A stretch of 64,000 nt of DNA from Desulfovibrio sp. JC010 (lineage in GTDB: Bacteria; Desulfobacterota; Desulfovibrionia; Desulfovibrionales; Desulfovibrionaceae): NCBI RefSeq assembly GCF_010470675.1, contig NZ_VOIQ01000001.1:434001-498000 (forward strand). Direction: 5' to 3'. The position numbers and the translations under genes were made by a program. Shown piece after piece: positions 17,660 through 25,951 of this stretch (its first letter is position 1; the number at the start of each line of letters is the position of its first letter). Below the pieces are notes generated by a model. That model was not told where the DNA came from. It did no database searches and saw only the letters and a program-made list of their open reading frames with translations.

Positions 17660-19966
17660 ATGAAAAAGAAGAATTTATTTATACTTGGTGGGTTGGTCCT
17701 TTTTCTCATCATTAGTTTTTTTGTGCTTGATCTTCTCTTTCCCTTTCCAGAACACAAGCTGCACCCGCCCGTGGCCTCGGTTGTAAAAGACCGGGATGGT
17801 AAGGTATTACGTATTTTCCTGCCCCCGGACGGGGCGCGGCGCATGCATGCGGATTTTGCGAAGATTTCCCCGGTATTGAAGAAGACTCTGCTGGCTTCTG
17901 AGGATCAGTGGTTTGAATATCATCCGGGGGTAAATCCGGTTTCGATCTTTCGCGCGGCGATTATGAATATTGCTGCAGGAAAAGTGGTATCCGGGGCTTC
18001 TACCATTCCCATGCAGATTGCGCGCATGACTGAGCCGAAGAAACGGACGCTCTGGGCCAAGACCATTGAAGGGTTCCGGGCTTTACAGCTCAAACTGCAT
18101 CATTCCAATGACGAGCTTTTAGAAATTTACCTGAACATGCTGCCCTACGGCGGAAATATCGTCGGCGTGGGCGCGGCATCCCATTTTTATTTCGGACATG
18201 GGCCGGATAATTTATCGTTGGGGGAATCAGCTTTACTGACCACTATCCCGCGCGGTCCGGTGTTTTACGATCCCCTGCGCAATCCGCAGCAGGCCCGTGA
18301 AGGCCGCAACCGGGTTATGCATCAGTTGGCGAAGAAGGGAGTTTTCCCGCCAGATGAAATTGAACGCAATATGAAATTGCCCCTGCCGAACTCCATTCGT
18401 TCTGTTCCGCTGGAAGCTCCGCATTTCTGTCGCATGGTTCTGGAGCGTAACGGACAAATTCCTGAGACTGTCACAACACTTGATTCAGAATTACAGAATG
18501 CTGCGCAGGCAAAAGTTAAAACCCACGTGGCCCGCTTACGCGGAGACGACATCGACAACGCAGCCTGCGTGATCATCCACATTCCCAGCCGCGAGATACG
18601 TGCCTTGGTCGGTTCAGCGGACTTTTTTGAAAAAGGATTCGGCGGGTCCATCAATCTGGCAGATAAAAAACGTTCCCCCGGATCGACCCTCAAGCCTTTC
18701 ATCTACGGGCTGGCTTTTGATCAGGGCAAACTGGTCCCGGCATCTTTTGTTTATGACATCCCGGTAGATTACGCCGGATATTCACCCAAAAACTATGACC
18801 ACATGTACCACGGGCAGGTCACTGTACGGCAGGCACTTGCAAAATCTTTAAATATCCCGGCGGTAAACACCCTTGCCAAAACCGGGGTGGCGGAATTCAT
18901 CGACCTGCTCAAAAAAGGCGGAATCAGTACGCTGGATAAAGCTCCCATGGAATATGGCCTGCCTCTCGCGCTGGGCGGCTGTGAAATCAAGCTGACCGAG
19001 CTGACCAATCTTTATGCATCCTTGGCGGATGGAGGCAGATTCAAGCCTTTTACCGCCACTGCCACCATAAACAAACTCGGGACCCAAATTCTTTCGCCTG
19101 CAGTAGTATGGTTGGTGCTTGAAATGCTTTCTTCGGTAAGCAGACCGGAAATGAACGAAACTTGGATGCTGACCCGCGACATGCCGGAAACGGCATGGAA
19201 GACAGGAACATCCTTCGGGCATCGCGACGCATGGGCCGTGGGTGTTTCCGGGGATTACGCCACCGGGGTCTGGGTCGGCAACCCGGACGGCAGACCGCGC
19301 AAAGGGATCTCCGGCGCAGTACATGCCGGGCCGCTGCTCTTTGACCTGCTCCGTCTGGCCGCACCGGGCGGTAAACTGCCCCCGCCGCCGGAAGGTTCCG
19401 GTATCAGCGAAGTGGAAGTCTGCGGACACAGCCGCCAGCTTCCCGGCCCGTTCTGCACTGAGCGTACTACCATGCGCACCCTTTCCGGCAAAACACGTTT
19501 GCACCCTTGCGAAGAATGCCGCCAGATTTTCGTGGATTCAAAAAGCGGCTACCGCATTTCCGGAGAATGTCTTGGACGCAAAGGCATCAAAACAAAAATC
19601 ATCCGCACCATCCCGGCCAAGCTGGCCCGCTGGCGGGCGGAAAACAGTCTCGAAGTACCGCACATGCCGCCGCTGGCCCCTGATTGTGATTTAATCCCGG
19701 CAGGAATCGCGCCCAAGATCATCTCCCCGGCAGCAGGCACGCCCTACCTGCTGCGCAAGGACACCCCGCTGAAATTCCAGCAGATCGGACTCAAAGCCGA
19801 AGCCGGACCGGACAGCGGGACTTTGTACTGGTTTCTGGATGGACGCTTGGTTAGTCAGGGTAAATTTGATGAGAAGCTGTTCACCGAAGTAAGCGTTGGA
19901 AAACACAGGATTTCGGTAAGTGATGAGATCGGGCGCGTGGATGCTGTGGAGTTTGAGGTGAGATAA
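17660..19966 (+). CDS. pbpC: Penicillin-binding protein 1C (bifunctional transglycosylase/transpeptidase)
   Basis: A 768-residue inner-membrane protein. A membrane anchor spans about residues 5-27. The glycosyltransferase domain has its glutamate in ASEDQWF (about residue 80), HPGVNP and GASTIPMQIAR. The transpeptidase has SPGSTLKP (about 341), the SLN motif and KTGTSFGH (about 513). The C-terminal part carries a Cys-rich stretch and the BiPBP_C beta domain typical of PBP1C. A GTG lies directly before the ATG chosen here, so the start is uncertain by one codon. The pairing with a macroglobulin upstream suggests they repair and defend the cell wall together. The repeat hairpin lies between the two genes. 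Confidence 0.96.
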   Translation: MKKKNLFILGGLVLFLIISFFVLDLLFPFPEHKLHPPVASVVKDRDGKVLRIFLPPDGARRMHADFAKISPVLKKTLLASEDQWFEYHPGVNPVSIFRAAIMNIAAGKVVSGASTIPMQIARMTEPKKRTLWAKTIEGFRALQLKLHHSNDELLEIYLNMLPYGGNIVGVGAASHFYFGHGPDNLSLGESALLTTIPRGPVFYDPLRNPQQAREGRNRVMHQLAKKGVFPPDEIERNMKLPLPNSIRSVPLEAPHFCRMVLERNGQIPETVTTLDSELQNAAQAKVKTHVARLRGDDIDNAACVIIHIPSREIRALVGSADFFEKGFGGSINLADKKRSPGSTLKPFIYGLAFDQGKLVPASFVYDIPVDYAGYSPKNYDHMYHGQVTVRQALAKSLNIPAVNTLAKTGVAEFIDLLKKGGISTLDKAPMEYGLPLALGGCEIKLTELTNLYASLADGGRFKPFTATATINKLGTQILSPAVVWLVLEMLSSVSRPEMNETWMLTRDMPETAWKTGTSFGHRDAWAVGVSGDYATGVWVGNPDGRPRKGISGAVHAGPLLFDLLRLAAPGGKLPPPPEGSGISEVEVCGHSRQLPGPFCTERTTMRTLSGKTRLHPCEECRQIFVDSKSGYRISGECLGRKGIKTKIIRTIPAKLARWRAENSLEVPHMPPLAPDCDLIPAGIAPKIISPAAGTPYLLRKDTPLKFQQIGLKAEAGPDSGTLYWFLDGRLVSQGKFDEKLFTEVSVGKHRISVSDEIGRVDAVEFEVR

Positions 19967-20019
19967 AATTTAACTCCGCACTTGATATTTGAACAAAGAA
20001 TACTTAATCTAAATAAAAA

Positions 20020-20047
20020 GGGTGGAAGTGCGGTCACACTTCCACCC
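20020..20047 (-). terminator. Terminator of the small minus-strand unit, with a loop complementary to the 5' leader
   Basis: On the minus strand GGGTGGAAGTG pairs with CACTTCCACCC and the hairpin is followed by TTTTTATTT, a normal Rho-independent terminator. Its loop region carries TGACCGCA, perfectly complementary to TGCGGTCA in the loop of the 5' hairpin of the same predicted transcript. Confidence 0.8.
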
Positions 20048-20096
20048 CGGAGCAAGGTCTTACCGATGGGCCTATGCCTCTAGTTTACATGTGTGA

Positions 20097-20134
20097 GACA
20101 CGGCCACCTACCACGACCGGCAGGTGGCCGTGTC
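20097..20134 (-). repeat. Strong 13-bp hairpin just after the small peptide gene
   Basis: GACACGGCCACCT pairs perfectly with AGGTGGCCGTGTC around a 12-base loop, starting 10 bases past the stop codon. There is no T-tract on either strand, so it is more likely a stabilising or processing structure than a terminator. Confidence 0.75.
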
Positions 20135-20144
20135 GCGTTTCAGA

Positions 20145-20255
20145 CTATTCGTCTTCTTTCACTACAGCATCCAGTACTTTTTTGATTACCCACGAGCCTA
20201 AGCCCACAAGTATTCCTTTCAAAAGCCAGATAAGAGCTGTTGCAAATGAAACCAT
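20145..20255 (-). CDS. Small 36-residue hydrophobic membrane peptide, possible type I toxin-like peptide
   Basis: The peptide begins MVSFATALIWLLKGILVGLG and ends in a charged tail KEDE. Residues about 2-24 could span or insert in the membrane, with two lysines at 25-26. The ribosome binding site AAAGGAA sits 6 bases upstream of the ATG. That site lies inside a 10-bp stem (20260-20304), so translation is probably blocked until the leader refolds. A second frame (plausible ATG at 20270, stop at 20140) overlaps the whole gene. The unit is only about 300 nt from promoter to terminator. No homologue is recognised; size and RNA layout resemble type I toxins such as Hok or Ldr. An ordinary small membrane protein is the alternative. 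Confidence 0.6.
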   Translation of the reverse strand: MVSFATALIWLLKGILVGLGSWVIKKVLDAVVKEDE

Positions 20256-20259
20256 TGGC

Positions 20260-20304
20260 GGTTCCTTTCATTTGCTCCTGACCGCAGTTTGAAAGAAAGG
20301 AACC
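20260..20304 (-). promoter_or_regulatory. Leader hairpin sequestering the small-peptide ribosome binding site
   Basis: In the minus-strand transcript GGTTCCTTTC pairs perfectly with GAAAGGAACC, burying AAAGGAA, the only good ribosome binding site of the 36-residue gene. The 25-base loop contains TGCGGTCA, complementary to the terminator loop at 20029-20036. It also holds an alternative AGGAG-ATG pair for the overlapping frame. Confidence 0.65.
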
Positions 20305-20327
20305 CATCGGCTGCGGCCTCACACCTC

Positions 20328-20356
20328 AATATAGCTTTTGACGTTTTAAAACAAGA
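20328..20356 (-). promoter_or_regulatory. Candidate promoter of the small-peptide unit
   Basis: TATATT at 20328-20333 (minus strand) is a near-consensus -10 box. A weak -35 (TCTTGT or overlapping TTCTTG) lies 17-18 bases upstream. The predicted start near 20321 gives a leader of about 66 nt. Confidence 0.45.
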
Positions 20357-20370
20357 AAAACTTTATTTCA

Positions 20371-21954
20371 CTACCCCCACCTATCTCCTAACGCCCGCGA
20401 AGCAATACAGCACCCGGCAGCCATGGCCGACCATTCGATAATTTCCGGCAATGATATGGTGCTGTTGAAGTCACCGAGATGCGGCCCGGTGGTCAGAGGG
20501 ATGTCTTCCTTATTCTTTTCTATGGAATATGCCTTATCCTCTGCCATGCCGCATTTGATGAGATATTTACGAAACTCATCATCTTCTAAAATTTCCTGAT
20601 CCACCACACGCATGAATTCGAACATGTGACGGTCCACGCCCATTTCATTGATCATATCCTGCACCAATTCCGGGATGTGCAGGTTTATTTCGTTCTGAAA
20701 TTCTTTTCCGGTAAAGCCTTGGTAATATTTGTCAAAGCAGTGTTTAACGGCCTGTTCGAAAAAATCCGCATCAAAAAGATGGCGGGCATCGATTGGTTCT
20801 TCGTCGGCATCAAGTCCGCAGAGCTGCGGTTCCTGCACCCGGAACCAGCTGCCCAGCACCAGCAGGATGGACATGAAATGTGAACCGATGGCCCAGTAAA
20901 ATGGATCGCGGCCCGGTTTCATGACCTGCAGATGTTCGAAATCCCGCAGACCGGAACGTCCGAAATTGGGGTAGCGGCAGGAATCAAGCCAGCGGTCTAG
21001 GCGTCCGAACCTGCGCCATTCGTAGACACCCTCATCCGTGCGTCGCGTGGCCTGCACCCGGTTATGAAAAAGAGGAATAGGCGCATCATGCACTATGCCC
21101 CGCCCGGCCAGCTGTCCGAGTAAAAAGGAATTGCGGCCCATGATTTCCAGCATTTCTTCAGCGCAGCAGCGTTTATCCTCGCGGTCATCATTGGGATATA
21201 CGAAATAGTCGCTGTGGGCGTGGTAAGCCATGGCGTAGAGTTCTTCGTGCAGATTTTCCGGTGCGGATTCGGGCAACCCTTCGAGCTTAAAAACCACGTG
21301 CCCGCCGATGGTGTAGGGCTGAGGACAATCGAAACGCACGCCTTCTGTCTCGGATTCATTGCAAAGCCGTTCCATCCAGCGACCTTCGAGATGCAACCCT
21401 TGCGGCTCTTCGCCCTTGCGCAGAATTTTAACGGCAAAAATACGTTTTTCGCCCGCAGCCTGCATGACCGCGCTACGCCCGGAAAAAACGGGTTCACCGA
21501 CCACTTCGGCATTCTTGAGCAGGGTTTCCCATTTCACAGAAGGAGCGAAACCGGAAAACGGCTTCGGGGGATCCAGCAGGGAAATATCAAAAGGCAACAC
21601 CCCCAGCCCGCCGGAAGCTTCAATTGATGCGTATTTCTTACAGCTGGATGCAGCCTGAACCTGTAATTGCAGAGCGGAATGGGAAACCGCACAATCCGGA
21701 CAACCGTGACCGATTGCGGCAAGGGCCTTGGCGCATTCCCGGTAAAGCAGCTGAGACATGCGCTGGGAGCTGTAACGCTGCTCCATGATCACATCCCAGA
21801 CCGCGTGGACGATTTCATTGTCCGCGAATTCCGGCTTCTTTTGCAGCAGGGAGCGTAGATTGCGCATATCCATATAGGCTGCGCTGAATTCCCGATCCGG
21901 GGTCAGGCCGTCAGCGTAAAAATTTGCATCCGATTTCTTCAATTTGTTCCTCAC
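20371..21954 (-). CDS. Uncharacterised 527-residue protein with possible kinase-like fold
   Basis: I do not recognise a named family. The middle has features reminiscent of a protein kinase fold: SGRSAVMQAAGEKRIFAVKI looks like a nucleotide-binding lobe with a VxK lysine, followed by a helix with EGRWMERL. Later GRGIVHDAPIPLFHN resembles an HxD...N catalytic loop. The N-terminal third contains several cysteines. There is no signal peptide or membrane segment. The start is a GTG with a weak ribosome binding site, and there is no neighbouring partner on the same strand. A degenerate kinase or aminoglycoside-phosphotransferase-like enzyme is possible, but this is inference from short motifs. Confidence 0.6.
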   Translation of the reverse strand: MRNKLKKSDANFYADGLTPDREFSAAYMDMRNLRSLLQKKPEFADNEIVHAVWDVIMEQRYSSQRMSQLLYRECAKALAAIGHGCPDCAVSHSALQLQVQAASSCKKYASIEASGGLGVLPFDISLLDPPKPFSGFAPSVKWETLLKNAEVVGEPVFSGRSAVMQAAGEKRIFAVKILRKGEEPQGLHLEGRWMERLCNESETEGVRFDCPQPYTIGGHVVFKLEGLPESAPENLHEELYAMAYHAHSDYFVYPNDDREDKRCCAEEMLEIMGRNSFLLGQLAGRGIVHDAPIPLFHNRVQATRRTDEGVYEWRRFGRLDRWLDSCRYPNFGRSGLRDFEHLQVMKPGRDPFYWAIGSHFMSILLVLGSWFRVQEPQLCGLDADEEPIDARHLFDADFFEQAVKHCFDKYYQGFTGKEFQNEINLHIPELVQDMINEMGVDRHMFEFMRVVDQEILEDDEFRKYLIKCGMAEDKAYSIEKNKEDIPLTTGPHLGDFNSTISLPEIIEWSAMAAGCCIASRALGDRWG

Positions 21955-22123
21955 ATTTATTCTCTGGAGGGAGAGTTATATTAAAGCCGGAAATTAGACC
22001 AGCATTCAGACTTCGGAACATCGGCAGACCTGATAAGTACAACCTCTTTATATCTATTATTTTGATTGGAGACATCGAAAGACGTGATGTAATGGTAAAC
22101 GGATTATCAAATCGGGAGGCTGA

Positions 22124-22963
22124 ATGCGCACGATAGATGAAACAATTAACCGGAAGGACTCGAACGAATCGCCTTGTGACCCATCCGGCGAGACTGCACT
22201 TTTTTTTGCCGGGCTGGATATCGGCTCAACAGCAACCAAAGCTGCCATTATCCATGGCGTGAGCAAAGAAGTTGTGGCTGTTGCCGAAAGGGCTACGGGA
22301 TGGGCCCCCAAAGAAGCAGCCCGGGAAGCATTGGAGGACGCCCTCTCAAAATTGGACGTTCCCGGCGCATTGATAAGCCGGACTGTTGCCACTGGATACG
22401 GGCGCAAAATGGCAGCCGCCGATAAACAGGTAACGGAAATATCCTGTCACGCGCTCGGTGCAAAGCATCTAGTGCCCGAAGCCATGACAGTGCTGGATAT
22501 CGGCGGACAGGATTCCAAAATGATTGCCCTTGATGAGCAGGGCAACGTTCGTGATTTTCTCATGAATGATAAGTGCGCTGCCGGAACTGGTCGCTTCATT
22601 TCCAATATGGCCACGGCACTGGGAATCGACCTCGATGAATTCGGTGTCTTTGCAGCAAAGGGCACACCTGTTCCCATTTCAAGCATGTGCGCCGTCTTCG
22701 CTGAATCAGAAGTTATCGGCCTGACGGCATCCGGTGCTTCCCGTGAAGATTTGGCTGCCGGGATAGTAGTCTCCATTGCAAAGCGTTTGACCAGCCTTGC
22801 CGGGCGAATATCCTTTACACCAACCATTGCCTTTACCGGAGGAACTGCAAGGAATGCGGAATTAGCAAAATGTTTTTCCGAAGCCATAGGTGTTGAACTC
22901 AACACCCCGGTTCTAGCCCCATTCGCCGGGGCCATCGGGGCTGCTCTGATTGCATCCAGATAA
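22124..22963 (+). CDS. Acyl-CoA dehydratase activase (BadF/HgdC-type ATPase)
   Basis: A 279-residue ATPase of the ASKHA fold. The phosphate-binding motif GLDIGSTATKAAI is near residues 29-41, DIGGQDSKMI follows, and the bridging-cluster cysteines lie in NDKCAAGTGRF and SMCAVF. Such activators form homodimers with one [4Fe-4S] cluster and push electrons at low potential into a partner using ATP. The partner is the next gene, 34 bases downstream. GGGAGG lies 4 bases before the ATG. The N-terminus is about 25 residues longer than usual before the first motif. The pair resembles E. coli YjiL/YjiM. Confidence 0.93.
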   Translation: MRTIDETINRKDSNESPCDPSGETALFFAGLDIGSTATKAAIIHGVSKEVVAVAERATGWAPKEAAREALEDALSKLDVPGALISRTVATGYGRKMAAADKQVTEISCHALGAKHLVPEAMTVLDIGGQDSKMIALDEQGNVRDFLMNDKCAAGTGRFISNMATALGIDLDEFGVFAAKGTPVPISSMCAVFAESEVIGLTASGASREDLAAGIVVSIAKRLTSLAGRISFTPTIAFTGGTARNAELAKCFSEAIGVELNTPVLAPFAGAIGAALIASR

Positions 22964-22997
22964 CTAACGATAAATCTTTTACCAAAGAGGGAACGAG

Positions 22998-24128
22998 ATG
23001 AGCTACACATCCATTGATAAACTGACTACGAGAGCGGAAAAAAATCCTTTAGAAGTTGCACAGGCCAAAGAGAAAGGGACGAAAGTCTTTGGGTTTTACT
23101 GTCTTTACTCCCCGGTTGAAATTGCCTTGGCAGCCGGAGGAATTGTGGTCGGCCTGTGCGGCACCCGCAATGATCCCATTCCCGCCGCGGAAAGAACACT
23201 GCCCCGCAACCTCTGTCCGCTGATTAAATCAAGCTTCGGCTTCGCCGTGGAAGATTCCTGCCCGTATTTCAAATCGGCTGACCTCATTGTTGCAGACTCC
23301 ACATGCGATGGTAAAAAGAAGATGTTTGAGCAGATGGCCGAGATTAAGCCGCTGCACCTGATGTATCTGCCCCACAATCAGGAACTGGATGTGACCGGAC
23401 CGTTCTGGGAAGGTGAAGTTGTCCGTTTCAAGGAACGGGTCGAGCAGGAATGCGGAATCAATATCACCGATGAGATGCTCAAAGAGGCCATCAAACTCAC
23501 CAACCGTGAAGCTGCCGCCCTCAAAGGACTTATGGACCTGAACCAGCAAAATCCTGCCCCCATTTCCGGTATGAAAATGATGGAAATTGTCTTCAAGTCC
23601 GGCTTCTTTGCCTCCAAGCAGGAATCTGTGGAATGCCTTGAAGCAATCGTTGATGAAGTAGGCAAGGCACCGCAGGAAGAGACCAAACAGGGTCCCCGCG
23701 TCATTATTTCCGGCGTTCCCATGGGCCTCGGCTCACACAAGGTCTGCCAGCTTATTGAAGAAGCCGGCGGCGTTGTAGTGGCCTTTGAGAACTGTACCGG
23801 CTACAAAAAGACCATGCAGGTGGATACTGAAAAGGCTCCCATCACGGCTTTGGCGGAAAAATACCTTGCCACACCATGCTCGATCATGTCCCCCAACCCC
23901 GGCCGAATCGATCTCCTGAACACCATGATCGCTGATTTCAAAGCAGATGCCATCGTAGATCTCACCTGGCAGGCCTGCCATACCTACAATGTTGAGGCGG
24001 AAAATATCCGCAAATATGTACAGGATGACAAAAAGATGCCCTACCTGCACATCGAGACAGATTATTCCGACGCTGATACCGAACAACTGCGCGTGCGCAT
24101 TGAAGCATTCCTTGAAATGATCGGGTAA
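22998..24128 (+). CDS. 2-hydroxyacyl-CoA dehydratase family protein, likely double-cubane cluster protein
   Basis: A 376-residue single-subunit member of the HgdB/BcrC superfamily. Cysteines lie in FGFYCLYSP, LCGTRND, NLCPLI, DSCPYF, STCDGKKK and QACHTYN, positions able to ligate one or more iron-sulfur clusters. Classical dehydratases have two different subunits (HgdA and HgdB types). Only one is present here, beside the activator, which is the layout of double-cubane proteins such as that of Carboxydothermus and E. coli YjiM. Those proteins carry out ATP-driven low-potential reductions of substrates still poorly known. The natural substrate here is unknown. A terminator follows. Confidence 0.88.
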   Translation: MSYTSIDKLTTRAEKNPLEVAQAKEKGTKVFGFYCLYSPVEIALAAGGIVVGLCGTRNDPIPAAERTLPRNLCPLIKSSFGFAVEDSCPYFKSADLIVADSTCDGKKKMFEQMAEIKPLHLMYLPHNQELDVTGPFWEGEVVRFKERVEQECGINITDEMLKEAIKLTNREAAALKGLMDLNQQNPAPISGMKMMEIVFKSGFFASKQESVECLEAIVDEVGKAPQEETKQGPRVIISGVPMGLGSHKVCQLIEEAGGVVVAFENCTGYKKTMQVDTEKAPITALAEKYLATPCSIMSPNPGRIDLLNTMIADFKADAIVDLTWQACHTYNVEAENIRKYVQDDKKMPYLHIETDYSDADTEQLRVRIEAFLEMIG

Positions 24129-24153
24129 TCCCCAAAAACCATATTGATAAACA

Positions 24154-24186
24154 GGGTGGTTGGAATTAATTCTGACCACCCTTTTT
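24154..24186 (+). terminator. Rho-independent terminator after the double-cubane gene
   Basis: GGGTGGT pairs with ACCACCC around an inner palindrome GAATTAATTC, and TTTTT follows. It separates this operon from the S1 gene. Confidence 0.9.
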
Positions 24187-24227
24187 CAGTGGTGTTAAGG
24201 GCCATAAAAAATATATGAATAAATCGT

Positions 24228-24256
24228 TTGAAAATTGCGGAGTTTCCCGTTAGGTT
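24228..24256 (+). promoter_or_regulatory. Candidate promoter of the S1 gene
   Basis: TTGAAA at 24228-24233 and TAGGTT at 24251-24256 are separated by 17 bases, about 72 bases before the chosen start codon. Confidence 0.45.
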
Positions 24257-24327
24257 CCCATTGTCCACGGCACTATAAAAAACCTACCTTGCCGGGACCA
24301 ATTTGCCCTTTCAGGAGAACCAAGAGC

Positions 24328-25839
24328 ATGTCCGAGAAAAACTTGGAAACCAATGGCGAAGAGAACTTTGCCGAACTGTTTGAAGCCTTCCAGTCCGAAT
24401 CCAACGACAACCTTCAGGTCGGAGACCAGATCAAAGGAACCGTCATTTCCATCACCAAAGATTCCGTGTTTGTTGACACCGGGTCCAAGGTGGACGGAGT
24501 TGTCGACCGTGATGAACTGACCGATGAAGAAGGCGAACTGACCGTCAAGGACGGAGACAGCGTGGAACTCTACGTTATCTCCATGAACAACAATGAAATC
24601 GTCCTTTCCAAAGCCATGTCCGGCGCGGGCGGACTCAACATGCTGCGTGAAGCATACGAGAACAAAGTCCCGGTTGAAGGAAAGGTTGCAGAAACCTGCA
24701 AAGGCGGTTTCAGAGTTAAAATGATGCACCGCAAGGTATTCTGCCCCGTAAGCCAGATCGACACTTCTTTTGTTGAAGATGCTGAAGCATACGTTGGCAG
24801 CACCCACAATTTTCAGGTCATCAAGTTCGAAGAAAACGGTCGCAACATTGTTGTTTCCAGAAGAGTCCTTCTCGAACAGGAACAGGAAAAAGCCCGTGAA
24901 GCATTCATGCAGGACGTCCAGCCTGACGCTGTCATGGAAGGTAAAGTCACCAAGCTGATGCCGTTCGGCGCATTTGTTGAGCTTACTCCCGGCGTGGAAG
25001 GCATGGTTCATGTTTCCGAACTGAGCTGGTCCCGTTCCGCCAAGCCCGAGGACGTTGTCCAGCCCGGCGATGAAGTAACTGTGCGCATTCTTTCCATGGA
25101 GCCGCGCAAAGACGGCAAAGGTCTCAAAATCGGCCTTTCCCTCAAGCAGCTGCAGGCTGACCCGTGGGACGAAGTAGGCGACAAGTTCAAAGCCGGCGAC
25201 AAGATCAGCGGTACCGTTGTCCGCTGTGCCGATTTCGGTGCATTCGTTGAAATCGCACCCGGCATCGAAGGCCTCGTCCACGTTTCCGAAATGAGCTACA
25301 CCAAGCGCGTGCACAAGCCTTCTGACGAAGTTACCCCCGGTGACGAAGTAGCGGTCATGGTTAAAGACATTGATCCGGTCAAACGCCGTATCGGCCTGTC
25401 CATGAAAGACGCTGCCGGAGATCCGTGGGTAGACATGGAAGACAGCTTCAAGGTCGGTCAGGAAGTTGAAGGAACCGTGGAGAACCGTGCTGAGTTCGGT
25501 ATCTTCATCAACCTCGCTCCCGGCATCACCGGACTGCTGCCCATGTCACGCATCACCCGTTCCGGAAAGCAGGCTGAGCTTGAAGCCCTTAAGCCCGGCG
25601 ACAAGGTTAAAATCTCCATCGAAGAGATCAACACTGCCGACCGCAAGGTGACCCTCACCGCAGGCGATGCTAAAAAAGAAGATGGCGACAGCGACTGGAA
25701 AGAATACGCCAAGTCCGCACCCAAGAAGTCTGCCTCCCGCAAATCCGCTCCCAAAACCTCCTCCACCTCCGGTGGCGCAGGCGGTTTCGGAGGCCTGCTC
25801 GGCGACAAGCTTCAAGAAGCCATGAAAAACAAAAAATAG
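24328..25839 (+). CDS. rpsA: Ribosomal protein S1 (five S1 RNA-binding domains)
   Basis: A 503-residue protein with five S1 OB-fold repeats, recognisable at IKGTVISITKDSVFVD, EGKVAETCKGGFRVK, GKVTKLMPFGAFVEL, GTVVRCADFGAFVEI and GTVENRAEFGIFIN. E. coli S1 has six domains, so one is missing. The C-terminus is a low-complexity tail rich in Lys, Ser, Ala and Gly. The frame is open upstream to 24235, but the ATG at 24328 is preceded by AGGAG and matches typical S1 N-termini. It should bind mRNA on the small ribosomal subunit. A second S1 homologue may exist elsewhere in the genome, in which case this would be an S1-like RNA-binding protein. Candidate promoter and terminator flank it. Confidence 0.85.
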   Translation: MSEKNLETNGEENFAELFEAFQSESNDNLQVGDQIKGTVISITKDSVFVDTGSKVDGVVDRDELTDEEGELTVKDGDSVELYVISMNNNEIVLSKAMSGAGGLNMLREAYENKVPVEGKVAETCKGGFRVKMMHRKVFCPVSQIDTSFVEDAEAYVGSTHNFQVIKFEENGRNIVVSRRVLLEQEQEKAREAFMQDVQPDAVMEGKVTKLMPFGAFVELTPGVEGMVHVSELSWSRSAKPEDVVQPGDEVTVRILSMEPRKDGKGLKIGLSLKQLQADPWDEVGDKFKAGDKISGTVVRCADFGAFVEIAPGIEGLVHVSEMSYTKRVHKPSDEVTPGDEVAVMVKDIDPVKRRIGLSMKDAAGDPWVDMEDSFKVGQEVEGTVENRAEFGIFINLAPGITGLLPMSRITRSGKQAELEALKPGDKVKISIEEINTADRKVTLTAGDAKKEDGDSDWKEYAKSAPKKSASRKSAPKTSSTSGGAGGFGGLLGDKLQEAMKNKK

Positions 25840-25846
25840 TCATTCC

Positions 25847-25887
25847 AAAGGCCGGACTATCCCTATGGGACGTCCGGCCTTTTTTTA
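25847..25887 (+). terminator. Rho-independent terminator after the S1 gene
   Basis: AAAGGCCGGAC pairs with GTCCGGCCTTT and the stem is followed by a T-run. Confidence 0.95.
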
Positions 25888-25951
25888 TTTTACCATGAAT
25901 AATAGTCGCACTGTCATCTGCTGGAAAGATTGCTGAACAGGGTTTAAGGAG

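Noticed and set aside
20140-20322. Minus-strand 60-codon frame as an independent gene
   Set aside because: The peptide has no protein-like features and mostly overlaps the 36-residue gene in another frame. It is kept only as a possible mok-like regulatory frame, not called as a gene.
24250-25314. Minus-strand 354-codon frame opposite the S1 gene
   Set aside because: It mirrors the repeated S1 domains and has no ribosome binding site or recognisable domain.
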